A DNA stretch of 64,000 nucleotides from Solirubrobacter deserti (lineage in GTDB: Bacteria > Actinomycetota > Thermoleophilia > Solirubrobacterales > Solirubrobacteraceae): positions 1,302,001 through 1,366,000 of the forward strand of contig NZ_QPKJ02000001.1 in assembly GCF_003344625.1 (NCBI RefSeq), written 5' to 3'. A model generated the notes under the pieces. It was given only the letters and a program-made list of their open reading frames with translations. It did not search any database and was not told the DNA's origin. A program made the translations under genes and the position numbers. Below are positions 1 to 9,615 of the stretch, one piece after another (the stretch's first letter is position 1; each line of letters begins with the position of its first letter).

Positions 1-515
1 CGACCAACTGGAACGGTGGGCTGTCGGCCACCCGCCACCTGCTCGAGCTCGGCCACACCCGCATTGGCATGATCGGCGGTCCGTCGCGCATGCTCTGCAG
101 CCGCGCCCGCGTGGACGGCTACCGCGCCGCGCTCGAGACCGCCGGCCAGCAGGTCGACCCGGACCTGATCCGGTGGGGGACGTTCCACGTCGAGGCCGGC
201 TTCGAGCACGGCACGGCGCTGCTCGACCTCGACGATCCGCCGACCGCGATCTTCGCGGGATCGGATCTGCAGGCGTTCGGCGTCTACGAGGCCGCGCGCG
301 TGAAGGGGATCGAGATCCCCACGCAACTCAGCGTCGTCGGCTTCGACGACCTGCCGATGGCCCGCTGGGTCGGGCCACCGCTGACCACGATCCGCCAGCC
401 GCTGACCGAGATGGCGGCCACGGCGGCTCGCCTCGTCCTCGGCCAGGGCGAGGACCGTCGCGTCGAGCTCGCGACGACGCTCGTGGTGCGTCAGAGCACC
501 ACGAACCCCCGATGA
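1..515 (+). CDS. LacI-family transcriptional regulator, C-terminal part (partial)
   Basis: The reading frame is open from base 3 and the gene starts before the window, so the helix-turn-helix is not visible. What remains is the periplasmic-binding-protein-like effector domain: a segment reading GLSATRHLLELGHTRIGMIGG-like sequence near the cut, an IFAGSDLQAFGVYEAA segment, then VVGFDDLPMARWVGPPLTTI. These are typical of LacI/GalR sugar-responsive repressors, which dimerise and release operator DNA when they bind a sugar. The stop lies 15 bp before an ABC sugar-binding lipoprotein gene on the same strand, so it probably controls that importer. Family is secure; the sugar is unknown. Confidence 0.93.
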   Translation, partial: TNWNGGLSATRHLLELGHTRIGMIGGPSRMLCSRARVDGYRAALETAGQQVDPDLIRWGTFHVEAGFEHGTALLDLDDPPTAIFAGSDLQAFGVYEAARVKGIEIPTQLSVVGFDDLPMARWVGPPLTTIRQPLTEMAATAARLVLGQGEDRRVELATTLVVRQSTTNPR

Positions 516-530
516 CAGGAGGAGAGGGAG

Positions 531-1826
531 ATGATCCAACCGGTTCGCAGCGCGCTGGTCCTCGCGGCCACGGCGCTGCTCGTCGCGTGCGGCGGTGGCG
601 GCGATGACGACGGCTCCGGCTCGGCCAGCAAGAGCACCGGGCCGGTGACGATCGAGTGGTGGCATATCCAGAACAACGACCCCATGAAGTCGGTCTGGGC
701 GGACGCCGTCAAGCAGTATGAGGCCGCCAACCCGAACGTCAAGATCAACGTCACGGTGCTCGAGAACGAGGCCTTCAAGGCCAAGCTCACGACCACCATG
801 CAGGGCGGCAAGGTGCCTGACATCTTCCAGTCCTGGGGCGGCGGCACGCTCAAGGAGCAGGTGGAGGCCGGCCTTGTCCAGGACGTCACCGAGCCCACCA
901 AGGCGTGGATCGGTGACCTCAACTCCGCCGCCACCGGCCTCTACCAGATCGACGGCAAGCAGTACGGCGTCCCGTTCAACCTCGGCATGGTCGGCGTCTG
1001 GTACCGCAAGTCGCTGTTCGAGCAGGCCGGCATCGACGCGCCCCCGGCCACGTGGGACGAGTTCCTGACCACGGTCCAGGCGCTCAAGCAGAAGGGCGTC
1101 ACGCCGCTGGCCGTCGGCGAGAAGGACAAGTGGCCCGGGATGTTCTGGTGGGCGAACCTGAGCCTGCGGATCGCGGGCAAGGACGCGCTCGCGCAGGCGG
1201 GCGAGGACGGCTCCTTCGACTCCCCCGGCTTCGTGAAGGCGGGCGCGGAGCTCAAGCGCCTGATCGACCTGCAGCCCTTCCAGAAGGGCTTCCTGGCCGC
1301 GCCGTGGGACGGCGCCGGAGGCGAGGCCGCGCAGATCGGCAACGGCAAGGCCGCGATGAGCCTGATGGGCCAGTGGGCGCCGTCGACGTACGCCGCCAAC
1401 ACCAAGGAGTCCGAGGAAGTGCTGGCCGATCTCGGCTGGTTCCCGTTCCCGACCGTCGACGGGGGCGCCGGCGGCCCGACCGAGCAGTTCGGCGGCGGCG
1501 ACGGCTTCGCGATCGGCAAGGACGCCCCGCCGGAGGCCGTCGACTTCATCAAGTTCCTCGTGACCAGCGACGTCGCCAACAAGGCCGGCGCCAGCGGCGG
1601 CATCCTGCCGGTCAAGAAGGGCACGGAGTCCTCCGTGACCGACCCGAACATGAAATCCGTGCTCGACGCCCGCGCGCAGGCCGACTTCGTCCAGCTCTAC
1701 CTCGATCAGGCCTACGCGCCCGCCGTCGGCCAGGCGGTCAACGACGCGGTGCAGGAGCTGTTCGCGGGCAAGGCCTCCCCCCAGGACGTCGCCGGCAAGA
1801 TCGCGGATGCCGCCAAGGCCGGATAG
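531..1826 (+). CDS. Sugar ABC transporter substrate-binding lipoprotein
   Basis: This is a family 1 extracellular solute-binding protein of 431 residues. It starts with a lipoprotein signal peptide ending in LLVAC, so Cys20 would be lipidated, followed by a Gly/Asp/Ser-rich linker. The mature part begins VTIEWWHIQNNDP and continues with the usual family 1 pattern, including a PDIFQSWGGG segment and a late NDAVQELFAGKASPQDVA helix. The start is supported by a strong AGGAGG 8 bp upstream. It would capture a sugar outside the membrane and deliver it to the two permeases encoded next. Its end overlaps the first permease by 20 bp. The substrate cannot be read from sequence. Confidence 0.95.
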   Translation: MIQPVRSALVLAATALLVACGGGGDDDGSGSASKSTGPVTIEWWHIQNNDPMKSVWADAVKQYEAANPNVKINVTVLENEAFKAKLTTTMQGGKVPDIFQSWGGGTLKEQVEAGLVQDVTEPTKAWIGDLNSAATGLYQIDGKQYGVPFNLGMVGVWYRKSLFEQAGIDAPPATWDEFLTTVQALKQKGVTPLAVGEKDKWPGMFWWANLSLRIAGKDALAQAGEDGSFDSPGFVKAGAELKRLIDLQPFQKGFLAAPWDGAGGEAAQIGNGKAAMSLMGQWAPSTYAANTKESEEVLADLGWFPFPTVDGGAGGPTEQFGGGDGFAIGKDAPPEAVDFIKFLVTSDVANKAGASGGILPVKKGTESSVTDPNMKSVLDARAQADFVQLYLDQAYAPAVGQAVNDAVQELFAGKASPQDVAGKIADAAKAG

Positions 1827-2757
1827 CGCCGCCGTCACCGGGCTCCTCCCCACCCACGTCCGCCGGGCACGCCGCGCGCGTGCCCGGCGGCGTTGGACCA
1901 CGATTGCCATCTTCATCGCCCCGGCGCTCGTGCTCTACGGGCTGCTGGTCATCGCGCCCGTGCTGCAGGCGATGTACTACAGCGGCTTCAAGTGGAACGG
2001 GCTTGGGGACCTCGACGACTTCGTCGGGCTCGAGAACTTCCGGCGGGCCTTCGCCGACGACGTGTTCACCGGCGCGCTGTGGCACAACGGCGTGTTCGTC
2101 GTCCTCTCGCTGCTGGCGCAGCTGCCGTTCGCGCTCAGCGTCGCGCTGATGCTCAACGCGCGGATCAGGGGCCGCGCGCTGCTGCGCGTGTTGTACTTCG
2201 CGCCGTTCGTGCTCTCGGAGGTGGTCACGGGCGTCGTCTTCACGCTGATGCTGCAGCCGGGCGGGCTCGCGGACGGCGTGTCGCCGGTCGACCGCGAGTG
2301 GCTCGCCGACCCGAGCATCGTCCTCTACACGCTGTTCGTCGCGATCTCGTGGAAGTACTTCGGCTTCCACATGATCCTCTACCTCGCCGGGCTCCAGCAG
2401 ATCCCGCGCGAGCTGGAGGAGGCCGCGATCGTCGACGGCGCGAGCGGCTGGCAGGTGTTCCGGCACGTGACGCTGCCGTTGCTCGGCCCCACCATCCGGA
2501 TCTCCGCGTTCCTGAGCATCATCGGCGCCCTGCAGCTCTTCGACCTCGTGTGGGTCATGACGGGCGGCGGGCCGGTGAACGCGTCGAACACGATGGCGAT
2601 CTACATGGTCGACTGGGGCTTCAAGCGCTTCCAGTTCGGCTACGCCAGCGCGGTCGCGGTGATCATGCTCGTGATCTCGCTCGCGTTCGCGCTGCTCTAT
2701 CAGCGCTACGTCCTGCGCCGCGACATCGAGGGCGCCCTGACCAGCATGGGCCGATGA
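1807..2757 (+). CDS. Sugar ABC transporter permease (MalF type)
   Basis: This is an integral membrane subunit of a carbohydrate ABC importer, 316 residues, with a basic cytoplasmic N-terminus and about six membrane segments. The EAA coupling loop that contacts the ATPase is visible as ELEEAAIVDGASGWQVFRHV around residue 200. The ATG lies inside the end of the binding-protein gene, suggesting translational coupling. Its stop overlaps the next permease start by 4 bp (ATGA). With its neighbours it would form the channel; no ATPase gene is present in the window, so a shared MsmK/MalK-type ATPase elsewhere is likely. Confidence 0.94.
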   Translation: MPPRPDSAAVTGLLPTHVRRARRARARRRWTTIAIFIAPALVLYGLLVIAPVLQAMYYSGFKWNGLGDLDDFVGLENFRRAFADDVFTGALWHNGVFVVLSLLAQLPFALSVALMLNARIRGRALLRVLYFAPFVLSEVVTGVVFTLMLQPGGLADGVSPVDREWLADPSIVLYTLFVAISWKYFGFHMILYLAGLQQIPRELEEAAIVDGASGWQVFRHVTLPLLGPTIRISAFLSIIGALQLFDLVWVMTGGGPVNASNTMAIYMVDWGFKRFQFGYASAVAVIMLVISLAFALLYQRYVLRRDIEGALTSMGR

Positions 2758-3566
2758 AGCGGATCGCGCTGTACGCCTTCGCGCTGCTGGTCGCGCTCGC
2801 GATCCTGGTCCCGATCGCGTACGCCGTGCTCGGCGGCTTCCGCACCACCCCCCAGCTCGCCGCCGACCCGGTCGGGCTGCCCGATCCGTGGGTGTTCTCC
2901 AACTACGGCGAGATCCTCGGCTCCGGCACGTTCTGGCGCCAGGTGTGGAACTCGACGCTGATCGCGGTGGTGAGCACGCTGCTGACCGTCCCGCTCGCCG
3001 CGCTGGCCGCGTTCGTGTTTGCGCGCTTCGCCTTCCCGGGCCGCGAGGTGCTCTACGCGGTCTTCACGCTCGGCCTGCTGTTCCCGGTCGCGGTCGCGAT
3101 CCTGCCGATCTTCATCATGGTCCGCAACCTCGGGCTGCTCGACCACCCGCTCGGCGTCGCGCTGCCCCAGGCCGCATTCGGGCTGCCGCTGACGATCGTG
3201 ATCCTGCGCCCGTTCTTCGCCAGCTTCCCGAACGAGCTCCAGGACGCGGCCGCGATCGACGGCTGCGGCCCGCTGCGCTTCTTCTGGCAGATCCTGCTGC
3301 CGCTGTCGCGGCCCGTGCTGGCAACGGTGGCCGTGCTGGCGCTGGTCGGCTCCTGGAACGCGTTCCTGCTCCCGCTGGTCGTGCTGACCGAGGCCGACAA
3401 CTGGACGCTGCCGCTGGGCGTGACGAACTACTCCACGCAGTACACGGCCGACATTGCGCGCATCCTCGCGTTCACGACGCTCTCGATCGTTCCCGCGCTC
3501 GCGTTCTACGCGTTCGCCGAGCGCCACCTGGTGCGCGGGCTCACGAGCGGCGCGGTCAAGGGCTGA
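2754..3566 (+). CDS. Sugar ABC transporter permease (MalG type)
   Basis: This is the second membrane subunit of the importer, 270 residues, beginning MKRIALYAFALLVALAILVP. It has six membrane segments and an EAA loop reading ELQDAAAIDGCGPLRFFWQI. The frame is open far upstream, but the ATG overlapping the previous stop is the only start that gives a normal MalG-like N-terminus. It pairs with the MalF-type protein. The stop codon sits inside a long hairpin that probably ends the operon. No glycoside hydrolase follows, so the sugar stays unidentified. Confidence 0.94.
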   Translation: MKRIALYAFALLVALAILVPIAYAVLGGFRTTPQLAADPVGLPDPWVFSNYGEILGSGTFWRQVWNSTLIAVVSTLLTVPLAALAAFVFARFAFPGREVLYAVFTLGLLFPVAVAILPIFIMVRNLGLLDHPLGVALPQAAFGLPLTIVILRPFFASFPNELQDAAAIDGCGPLRFFWQILLPLSRPVLATVAVLALVGSWNAFLLPLVVLTEADNWTLPLGVTNYSTQYTADIARILAFTTLSIVPALAFYAFAERHLVRGLTSGAVKG

Positions 3567-3578
3567 CCGCGCCGCTCG
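3544..3578. terminator. Hairpin between convergent permease and protease genes
   Basis: A perfect 15-bp stem with a 5-base loop (AGGGC) covers the permease stop codon and ends 8 bp from the stop of the opposite-strand protease gene. There is no T-run on either side. It can serve both converging transcripts. Confidence 0.75.
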
Positions 3579-3585
3579 CCCTCTC

Positions 3586-6500
3586 CTACGGGTTGGTCGT
3601 GCTCAGGGTGAACGTCAGCGTCTTGCTGTACGTGCCCGTGCGCAGCGGGTCGGTGCGCTTGATGAGCTGGTTGTAGGTGATGTCCACGGTGTCGTTGGAG
3701 ACCGGGCCGGTCCACTCGGACTTCGAGAACGCCACGCGCAGCGGCTCAGCCAGGCTGAACGCGCCGTTGGTCAGGTGGCCGGGCTCGGAGACGGTCAGCT
3801 TGGCGTCGCCCGCCGTCGAGATGACCTTGGCCTTCGAGCTCGACGCGTAGTCACGCTCGACGCCCGGCACGAACGGCCCCAGCGGCGTCGCCGGCTCCAG
3901 GGCCAGCGACAGCGTGGCCGGGACCGTGCCGCCGACGGGCAGGGTCGGCGCCGCCGCCAGCGCGAGGTCGGCGTGGTTGACGTCGAAGAACACGTTGCCG
4001 ATCGCCTCGACCTTGATGCGCGCCTTCGCCGCCGTCACCGACGGGAACATCACCTCGTGCGAGCCGTCGTTCGGCGTGCTCTCGGCGAGGACGGTCGGGT
4101 AGGTCAGGCCGCCGTCGGTCGAGAGCGTGATCTTGACGTCGGTCACGCCGATCGGCGCGACGTCGGTACCCGCCACGTCCCAGGTGACGGCCTGCTTGGT
4201 GGTGCCGAACACGACCTGCTGCGTGTTCTGCGACGTGACGCGGAACGCGCCCGCCGCCGGGGCGACGGTCACCTTCGTCTGCGCGTAGCCGAGCCCGCCG
4301 CCGCCCGCCTTGCCGTCGCGCGCGGTCAGGCGGAAGTTCATCGTGCGGTCGCTGAAGAAGCCGACGTACTCCGAGGTCGGCAGCCACTCCGCGAAGCACT
4401 CGCGCGCCGCCGTCGGGATCGGCGTGTTGCCGCCCGGCAGCGTGCCCGTCTCGCAGCGCCCGGTGCGGGCGTTGGTGTTGTCGGCCAGGATCTGCAGCAT
4501 GTCCGGGAACGTCCGGGTCGGGTTGGTCCCGGCCAGGTTCAGGCCCGGCGAGTTGTACTTGAGCGTGTCCTCGGCCGAGATGTCCGTGCCGACGCCGAGC
4601 TGGCGGAACAGCGGGCCGTTCGTCTTGGTCTGGTTGACCAGTGCTGTGCCCGCGTTGCTGACGTTCTGCAGCCCGCCCGGGTCGTTCTGCTCCCACATGT
4701 AGGTGAGCGCGTCGCCGTCGGGGTCGACCGCGCTGCCCGTGAGGGCGAACGGCGTGCGCGGCGGGATCGTGTAGCTCGTCGGCACGGTCACGTCCGGCGC
4801 GCGGTTGCCGGTCGGCGTGACCGTCGAGCCGCCGTTCTGGATCGCGCCGCCGCGGGCCGTCTCGCCCACGAAGCCGGTGCCGCCCTCGACGACGAGGCCG
4901 ACCGCCGGCTGATCCGCGGCGCCCAGCGTGCCCGTGTAGGTGATCTGGAAGCCGGTCGTGTCGAACGCGCCGCCGCCGAAGCCGGTCACGGCCACGGTCT
5001 GGCCGGCGGCGAGGATGCCGGCGCCGCCCTTGTTGGTCTCCACGACCGTGCCGTCGGCGCCCGTCGCGCTCGTGACGGTGAGCGGGTCGACGTCCTGGCC
5101 GGCGAGCGTCCCGCCGAACAGCAGCGTGTAACCGGTGTCGCTGAGGTTGCTGACGCCGACCGTCGCCCCCTCCGGGAGGATGCGGGCGCCGCCCTTGGCG
5201 ATCTCGCGCACCGTCGCGGTGGCCGCCGCCGCGCTCGGGGTAACCGAGATCGACGGGACGTCGGTGCCGGCCAGGCCACCGGCGAACGTCACCGTGAAGC
5301 CGGTGTTGCCCGCGCCGGTGACCGTGGCCGTGCCCGTCGAGCCGAGGATGGCGTTGATCGCGGTGGCGATGTTGAGGTTCGTATTCGTCGCGCCGCCGAG
5401 GCCGAACGCGCCGGTGCTCTGGCCGTTGACCTGGATCGTGTACGAGCTCTGCAGCGCGTTGAAGCCGGTGAGGATCACCTGCTGCTGCTCGTTGCCGCCG
5501 AGCAGCGCGTTCGCGATGCCGGCCGCGGTGTTGTTCTGGCCGCGCACGATCGCGTGGCTCTCGACGCCCTTGTAGCTGAGCTTGTAGCTGTCGCCGTTGG
5601 CGTCGTAGCCCGTCAGGCGGACGGCCTGGACCTCCTGGCCGTTGAACGCGCCCTGGATGTCGGCGGCGGTGAAGTTCACGCCGTTGACGAACGGGCCGGC
5701 GGTCTTGCCGCCGAACGTCAGCGACACCGAGTCGGTGCCGGCGAAGTCGCGCAGCGCGATGTTCTGGACCTCGTTGATCGCCGGGCGGTCCGAGCTCACG
5801 TAGTTGAGGATCGTGTGGTAGCTGGCCGGAACCCAGTACGGATCCGAGTGCGGCTGCAGGTTGTCCTGGCCGCAGATGCCGGCGTAGGCCATGATCGACG
5901 AGCCGGAACCCGGCTCGTAGCCGTTGGCGGCGCTGCGGTTGCCGCCGCAGTTGACCTGCGTGCCGTTGAACGAGTGCGGCGCCGAGAACTGGTGGCCGAT
6001 CTCGTGCGCGACGTAGTCGACGGCGAAGTAGTCGCCGACCGGCGTCGAGAGCCCGGTGCAGCCGCGCGCCTTCTGGTCGCCGCCGACGCCCTGGCCGGCG
6101 ACACCGCCGCCCGAGTTGCCCATCGCGATGTGGCCGACGTCATACGCGCCCGCGCCGACGATCTGGCCCGCGACGATCCGGTTGCGGTCGAGCACCGCGC
6201 CGCAGGAGTTCGTGCCCGACGGGTAGCACGGCGCCGAGCCGCACGGCCCGTTGGCCTGCGAGGCCAGCGCGGCCGTGTTGAGGTTGAGCTTGTCCGTGTC
6301 GTTGATCAGCACCATGCGGATCGCGGACTCGGTCTCGTAGATCTGGTTGACGCGGTTGATCAGCGCCACCTTGGCCGCGGTCACGTTGGCGGCGCCGTGG
6401 TAGGTCGCGTAGCTCGGGTCGGTGATCAGCGCGAGCCGGTACGTGCGCAGCTGGACCTCCGGCCCGAGCAGTTCGGACGCGGTCGCCGACGACTCGTCCT

Positions 6501-7035
6501 CGACGAGCGCCGCGCCCTCCTTGAACTCCTCGGCGTGGTCGTGCTCGAGATCGCGCGTGAAGTAGCTGACGTAGACGTCCTCGGACTTGTCCTTGTAGTA
6601 CGGATCGACGTACCAGTTGCCCGAGCCCGTGCGGACCGCGGCGTGGAAGCCGATCGGGCTGAGGTCGGCGACGACCGACGCGCGCGGGTCGTCGATGCCG
6701 TGGCCAGCGTAGGTCTTGATCTCGGGGTGCTTGGCCGCGAGGCCGGGCTCCATGATCGACGACTCGTGCACGCGGAAGCGCTGCAGCTTCCCATCCGGCC
6801 CGGGGAGCTCGAGCACGGTCGCGCTCGGGGCGGCACCGCGGCTCTTGGCGGCCACCTGCAGGCCCGCCTTCAGGTCACGCTCGTCGAGCGTGAACGCCTT
6901 GAAGCGCTCGGGCTTCACCTCGCCGCCCCGCGCCGGCGCAGGCGCGGGTTCCCACGTGTCCGCCTGCGCCACCGCAGGCGCAGCGGCGACGAACGCCGCC
7001 GTCAACAGCCCAGCCGTGAGCCGTCCCACTCTCAT
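3586..7035 (-). CDS. Secreted reprolysin-like (M12B) zinc metalloprotease
   Basis: This predicted exported protease has 1149 residues. The chosen ATG gives a signal peptide (MRVGRLTAGLLTAAFVAAAP, then AVAQA); the frame is open another 26 codons upstream, but without a plausible signal. The zinc site HEIGHQFSAPH is at residues 344-354, with ligands His344, His348, His354 and catalytic Glu345, as in metzincins of the reprolysin group. Residues about 575-735 hold three degenerate repeats, each with a GF/GY-x-x-x-x-x-GTLAG-like strand and a KGGA-x-IL turn. After that comes the family's Ig-like region (MWEQNDPGG) and a C-terminal beta-rich tail. It is monocistronic, convergent with the sugar importer. 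It probably degrades extracellular protein; the substrate is unknown. Confidence 0.92.
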   Translation of the reverse strand: MRVGRLTAGLLTAAFVAAAPAVAQADTWEPAPAPARGGEVKPERFKAFTLDERDLKAGLQVAAKSRGAAPSATVLELPGPDGKLQRFRVHESSIMEPGLAAKHPEIKTYAGHGIDDPRASVVADLSPIGFHAAVRTGSGNWYVDPYYKDKSEDVYVSYFTRDLEHDHAEEFKEGAALVEDESSATASELLGPEVQLRTYRLALITDPSYATYHGAANVTAAKVALINRVNQIYETESAIRMVLINDTDKLNLNTAALASQANGPCGSAPCYPSGTNSCGAVLDRNRIVAGQIVGAGAYDVGHIAMGNSGGGVAGQGVGGDQKARGCTGLSTPVGDYFAVDYVAHEIGHQFSAPHSFNGTQVNCGGNRSAANGYEPGSGSSIMAYAGICGQDNLQPHSDPYWVPASYHTILNYVSSDRPAINEVQNIALRDFAGTDSVSLTFGGKTAGPFVNGVNFTAADIQGAFNGQEVQAVRLTGYDANGDSYKLSYKGVESHAIVRGQNNTAAGIANALLGGNEQQQVILTGFNALQSSYTIQVNGQSTGAFGLGGATNTNLNIATAINAILGSTGTATVTGAGNTGFTVTFAGGLAGTDVPSISVTPSAAAATATVREIAKGGARILPEGATVGVSNLSDTGYTLLFGGTLAGQDVDPLTVTSATGADGTVVETNKGGAGILAAGQTVAVTGFGGGAFDTTGFQITYTGTLGAADQPAVGLVVEGGTGFVGETARGGAIQNGGSTVTPTGNRAPDVTVPTSYTIPPRTPFALTGSAVDPDGDALTYMWEQNDPGGLQNVSNAGTALVNQTKTNGPLFRQLGVGTDISAEDTLKYNSPGLNLAGTNPTRTFPDMLQILADNTNARTGRCETGTLPGGNTPIPTAARECFAEWLPTSEYVGFFSDRTMNFRLTARDGKAGGGGLGYAQTKVTVAPAAGAFRVTSQNTQQVVFGTTKQAVTWDVAGTDVAPIGVTDVKITLSTDGGLTYPTVLAESTPNDGSHEVMFPSVTAAKARIKVEAIGNVFFDVNHADLALAAAPTLPVGGTVPATLSLALEPATPLGPFVPGVERDYASSSKAKVISTAGDAKLTVSEPGHLTNGAFSLAEPLRVAFSKSEWTGPVSNDTVDITYNQLIKRTDPLRTGTYSKTLTFTLSTTNP

Positions 7036-7105
7036 CCCTCGACCCCTCTCGGTCTTCCGCGATTCCCCTCCGAGTGCGGCAGTGTGGCCGCCGCCGCAGA
7101 GGAAA

Positions 7106-9184
7106 TCAACCACCCTTGACCGGTTGGTCTATGGCCAGCACGGCGGTGTCGTCAGCCTGCGCACCGCGCTGGAAGGCGTTCAGCGCCCGGTCGATGGCCG
7201 CGACGGCGCTGGTCGCGTCCCTCACGCCGCGCAACGCTTCGACCAGGCGCTCGTCCCCGAAGCGCTCGTGCTCGCCCTCGGCGTCCGTGACGCCGTCCGT
7301 GTAGAGGACCAGCACGTCGCCGGGTTCGAACGCGAGCGAGTCGGGCTTCCAGCGGCTGTCGCTCCAGGCGCCGAGCATCGGGCCGAAGTGGCCGACCGGC
7401 CGGGGCTCGCCGTCCCGGATCAACAGCGGCCGAGGATGACCCGCGCACAGCACGTCCGTGGTCTGCGCGGTGACATGCACGACCGCGACCGTGCACGGCG
7501 TGAGCTCCTTGCGGTCCGCGAGCGTGTGGTTGAGCTGCTGCAGCGCGGCCGCCGGATCCGACAGCAAGCGGCCCGCCGTGCGCAGCGTGTGCCGGGCCTG
7601 GCCGGTCTGCGCGGCGGCCGCCGCGCCGCGGCCGGTGACGTCGCCGACGAGCAGCATCCAACCCGCGTCGGTGGGGAACGCGTCGTAGAAGTCGCCGCCG
7701 ACGAGGTTCTCGAGGCCGGCCGGGCGGTACAGGCTCGACAGGCGCAGGCCGGGGATGGTCGGGAGCGCGTCGGGCAGCAGCCCGCGCTGGAGCGTGGTCG
7801 CGATCTCGGAGCGCTCGCGGTACAGGCGCGCGTTCTCGACCGCGATCCCGGCGCGCCGGCCCAGGTCCTCGGCCAGCCGCAGGTCGTCCTCGCTGAACGT
7901 GCGCCCGGATTCCGCGCTCGCGAACGTGATCGAGCCGATCGGACCGCCGGAGCCGAGCATCGGCACGGCCATGAACGCCCGCAGGCCGAGCCGGCGCGCG
8001 GCCACGCGCTGCTCGGGGTCGGAGACGATCTCCTTCAGCACCTCGTCGGTGATGTCGTTCACGCGCAGCGACGTCCCGTTCAGCACGGCCACGGCGCCGG
8101 GCGCGTCGAGCCGCGCCGGGTAGCGCTCCTGGTACTCGTGGGCGAGCTCGAGCATCTCCGGGTCCACGTGCACGAGCGCGACGCTGCGCAGGTGCTCGCC
8201 GCTGGGCATCGTCACGTTGCACCAGTCCGCCAGGCGGGGCACGGCGAGCCGGGCGATCCGGTTGAGCGTCTGCTCGTAGTCCAGGCTGGACGCGAGCAGC
8301 GCACCGGCCTGGGCCAGGAAGCGCTGCGCGTGCTCGGCGCGCTTGACCTCGGTGACGTCCTCGATGACGTTGACGGCGTAGCCGCCCGGCGCCGCCGTCG
8401 CCTTCAGGATCCGCCAGTACTCGGCCCCGATGTCGCGGCGCACCGTGCGGATCAGCAGCGGCTCCGGCGTCTCGCCGCGGACCAGGCGGTGCCCCGGCAG
8501 CCGTTCGAGCGGGACCGGCGTACCGGCCTCCGTGTAGGTGTCCCAATTCTCGGCGACCTGCTCCAACGGGGTCGCCAGGAACGCCTCGGGCGTGTCAAAG
8601 CCGACCGCGAGCGCCGCCGCCTGGTTGGCGTAGATCAGCCGTCCGGACGGGTCCTGGATCGTGACCGCCTCGGCGAGCGTGTCGAGGGCCGCCGTGAGCC
8701 GGGTCTCGACGCGCTGGAGCTGGGCGTTCTCGAGCGCGAGCGCGACGCGACCGGCGAGCAGCTGGGCGAACTCCAGCTCCTCCGGCGCGTACGTGCGCTC
8801 GGTCGCTGTGAGGCGCAGCGTGCCGATGTCGCGGCCGCGCGCGACCAGCGGAACGGTGAGCGCCTGCGGGCGGTGACGCGGCGGCTCGGTGGTCTCGAGG
8901 TCGACCTCGCACCTGGTCGCATAGCCCGGCGTCAGCAGCGCCGTCAACCGCTCGATGACCTCCGCGACCGTGAGGTCGGAATCGGCGATCACCGCGGCGC
9001 CGCGGATGAGCGCGTACCGCTCGTGGTCGCCCGCCAGCGCCCGCCGCTCGCCGGCGGCCAAGTGCAGCAGGGCCGCAAGCACGGCCAGCGCGACCGCCAC
9101 ATTCACCAGCGGCGGGACGCCGATGACCGTCAGAGCTGCGACCAGCGCCACGCCGAGCGCCGCCACCAGCGTCGACCCGCGCAT
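7106..9184 (-). CDS. Membrane-anchored GAF/PAS/GAF SpoIIE-type protein phosphatase
   Basis: This 692-residue PP2C-type (SpoIIE/RsbU) phosphatase removes phosphate from STAS-type anti-sigma antagonists. It begins with a hydrophobic hairpin (residues about 1-40), then GAF (about 50-185), PAS (about 195-310), GAF (about 330-470) and the phosphatase domain (about 485-690). Metal-binding signatures are clear: GGDFYDAF, LLVGDVTGRG, LYTDGVTDAE and DDTAVLAI. It starts immediately after the stop of a STAS gene with no gap, so the pair is co-transcribed and that STAS protein is the likely substrate. The two GAF and PAS domains would make activity depend on a small ligand or redox/light input that cannot be identified here. 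Confidence 0.93.
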   Translation of the reverse strand: MRGSTLVAALGVALVAALTVIGVPPLVNVAVALAVLAALLHLAAGERRALAGDHERYALIRGAAVIADSDLTVAEVIERLTALLTPGYATRCEVDLETTEPPRHRPQALTVPLVARGRDIGTLRLTATERTYAPEELEFAQLLAGRVALALENAQLQRVETRLTAALDTLAEAVTIQDPSGRLIYANQAAALAVGFDTPEAFLATPLEQVAENWDTYTEAGTPVPLERLPGHRLVRGETPEPLLIRTVRRDIGAEYWRILKATAAPGGYAVNVIEDVTEVKRAEHAQRFLAQAGALLASSLDYEQTLNRIARLAVPRLADWCNVTMPSGEHLRSVALVHVDPEMLELAHEYQERYPARLDAPGAVAVLNGTSLRVNDITDEVLKEIVSDPEQRVAARRLGLRAFMAVPMLGSGGPIGSITFASAESGRTFSEDDLRLAEDLGRRAGIAVENARLYRERSEIATTLQRGLLPDALPTIPGLRLSSLYRPAGLENLVGGDFYDAFPTDAGWMLLVGDVTGRGAAAAAQTGQARHTLRTAGRLLSDPAAALQQLNHTLADRKELTPCTVAVVHVTAQTTDVLCAGHPRPLLIRDGEPRPVGHFGPMLGAWSDSRWKPDSLAFEPGDVLVLYTDGVTDAEGEHERFGDERLVEALRGVRDATSAVAAIDRALNAFQRGAQADDTAVLAIDQPVKGG

Positions 9185-9514
9185 CTACTCCCCGGGTGCG
9201 AGGTCGAGCATCCGCACGCGGCCGTCGAGACCGACGAGGCCGAACACGCGATCCACCTCGCCCGTGCCGCGCACGACTGCGAACGCCGGCCCGTGGTCGC
9301 GCGCGAGCTCGACCACGAGGCGGATCCCGGTCGAGTCCAGAAAGCTGACCGCCCGCAGGTCGAGCACCAGCTCGCGGTGCGGCTCGGCGAGGCCCTGCTC
9401 GATCTCGGCCTCCACCGCGTCGACCGTGCCGAGGTCGATCTCGCCGACGGGGGCGACGACGATGGTTTCGCCCACGCGCCGACGCGTCACCGAGAACTCC
9501 GGACCAACCTCCAT
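9185..9514 (-). CDS. STAS-domain anti-sigma factor antagonist
   Basis: This 109-residue single STAS domain is of the SpoIIAA/RsbV type. It has the diagnostic phosphorylation loop FLDSTGIRL with target Ser61, preceded by the strand VLDLRAVS. In the known mechanism the unphosphorylated form captures an anti-sigma kinase; a SpoIIE-type phosphatase resets it. The directly adjoining downstream phosphatase fits that role. No RsbW-type kinase adjoins it, though RsbT/RsbW-like domains are encoded 5 kb away. The start gives a normal N-terminus. Confidence 0.93.
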   Translation of the reverse strand: MEVGPEFSVTRRRVGETIVVAPVGEIDLGTVDAVEAEIEQGLAEPHRELVLDLRAVSFLDSTGIRLVVELARDHGPAFAVVRGTGEVDRVFGLVGLDGRVRMLDLAPGE

Positions 9515-9615
9515 GCCCGCGATCCTTTCAGGACCTGAAGCGCTGCACCAGTCCAGTTGAGTTCAGTTGACGACTTCCGGGCCCCGGTCGATGCCCGCGA
9601 ATAGGCTCTCTCGAC
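9515..9615. promoter_or_regulatory. Divergent intergenic region with tandem CAGTTGA repeat
   Basis: This gap separates the leftward STAS gene from the rightward polymerase gene. It contains the 7-mer CAGTTGA twice (9554-9560 and 9564-9570), in a 10-bp period, one helical turn apart. Such spacing suggests a protein-binding site, but no factor can be named. No convincing -35/-10 pair was found. Confidence 0.3.

Noticed and set aside
7036..7105. Possible regulatory region between protease and phosphatase genes
   Set aside because: Only 70 bp on the same strand; no inverted repeat or clear promoter found.
3454..7119. A very long plus-strand open frame opposite the metalloprotease
   Set aside because: Its product is Arg/Ala/Gly-rich low-complexity sequence with no family motif; it mirrors a real gene. 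High GC content removes stops in the opposing frame.
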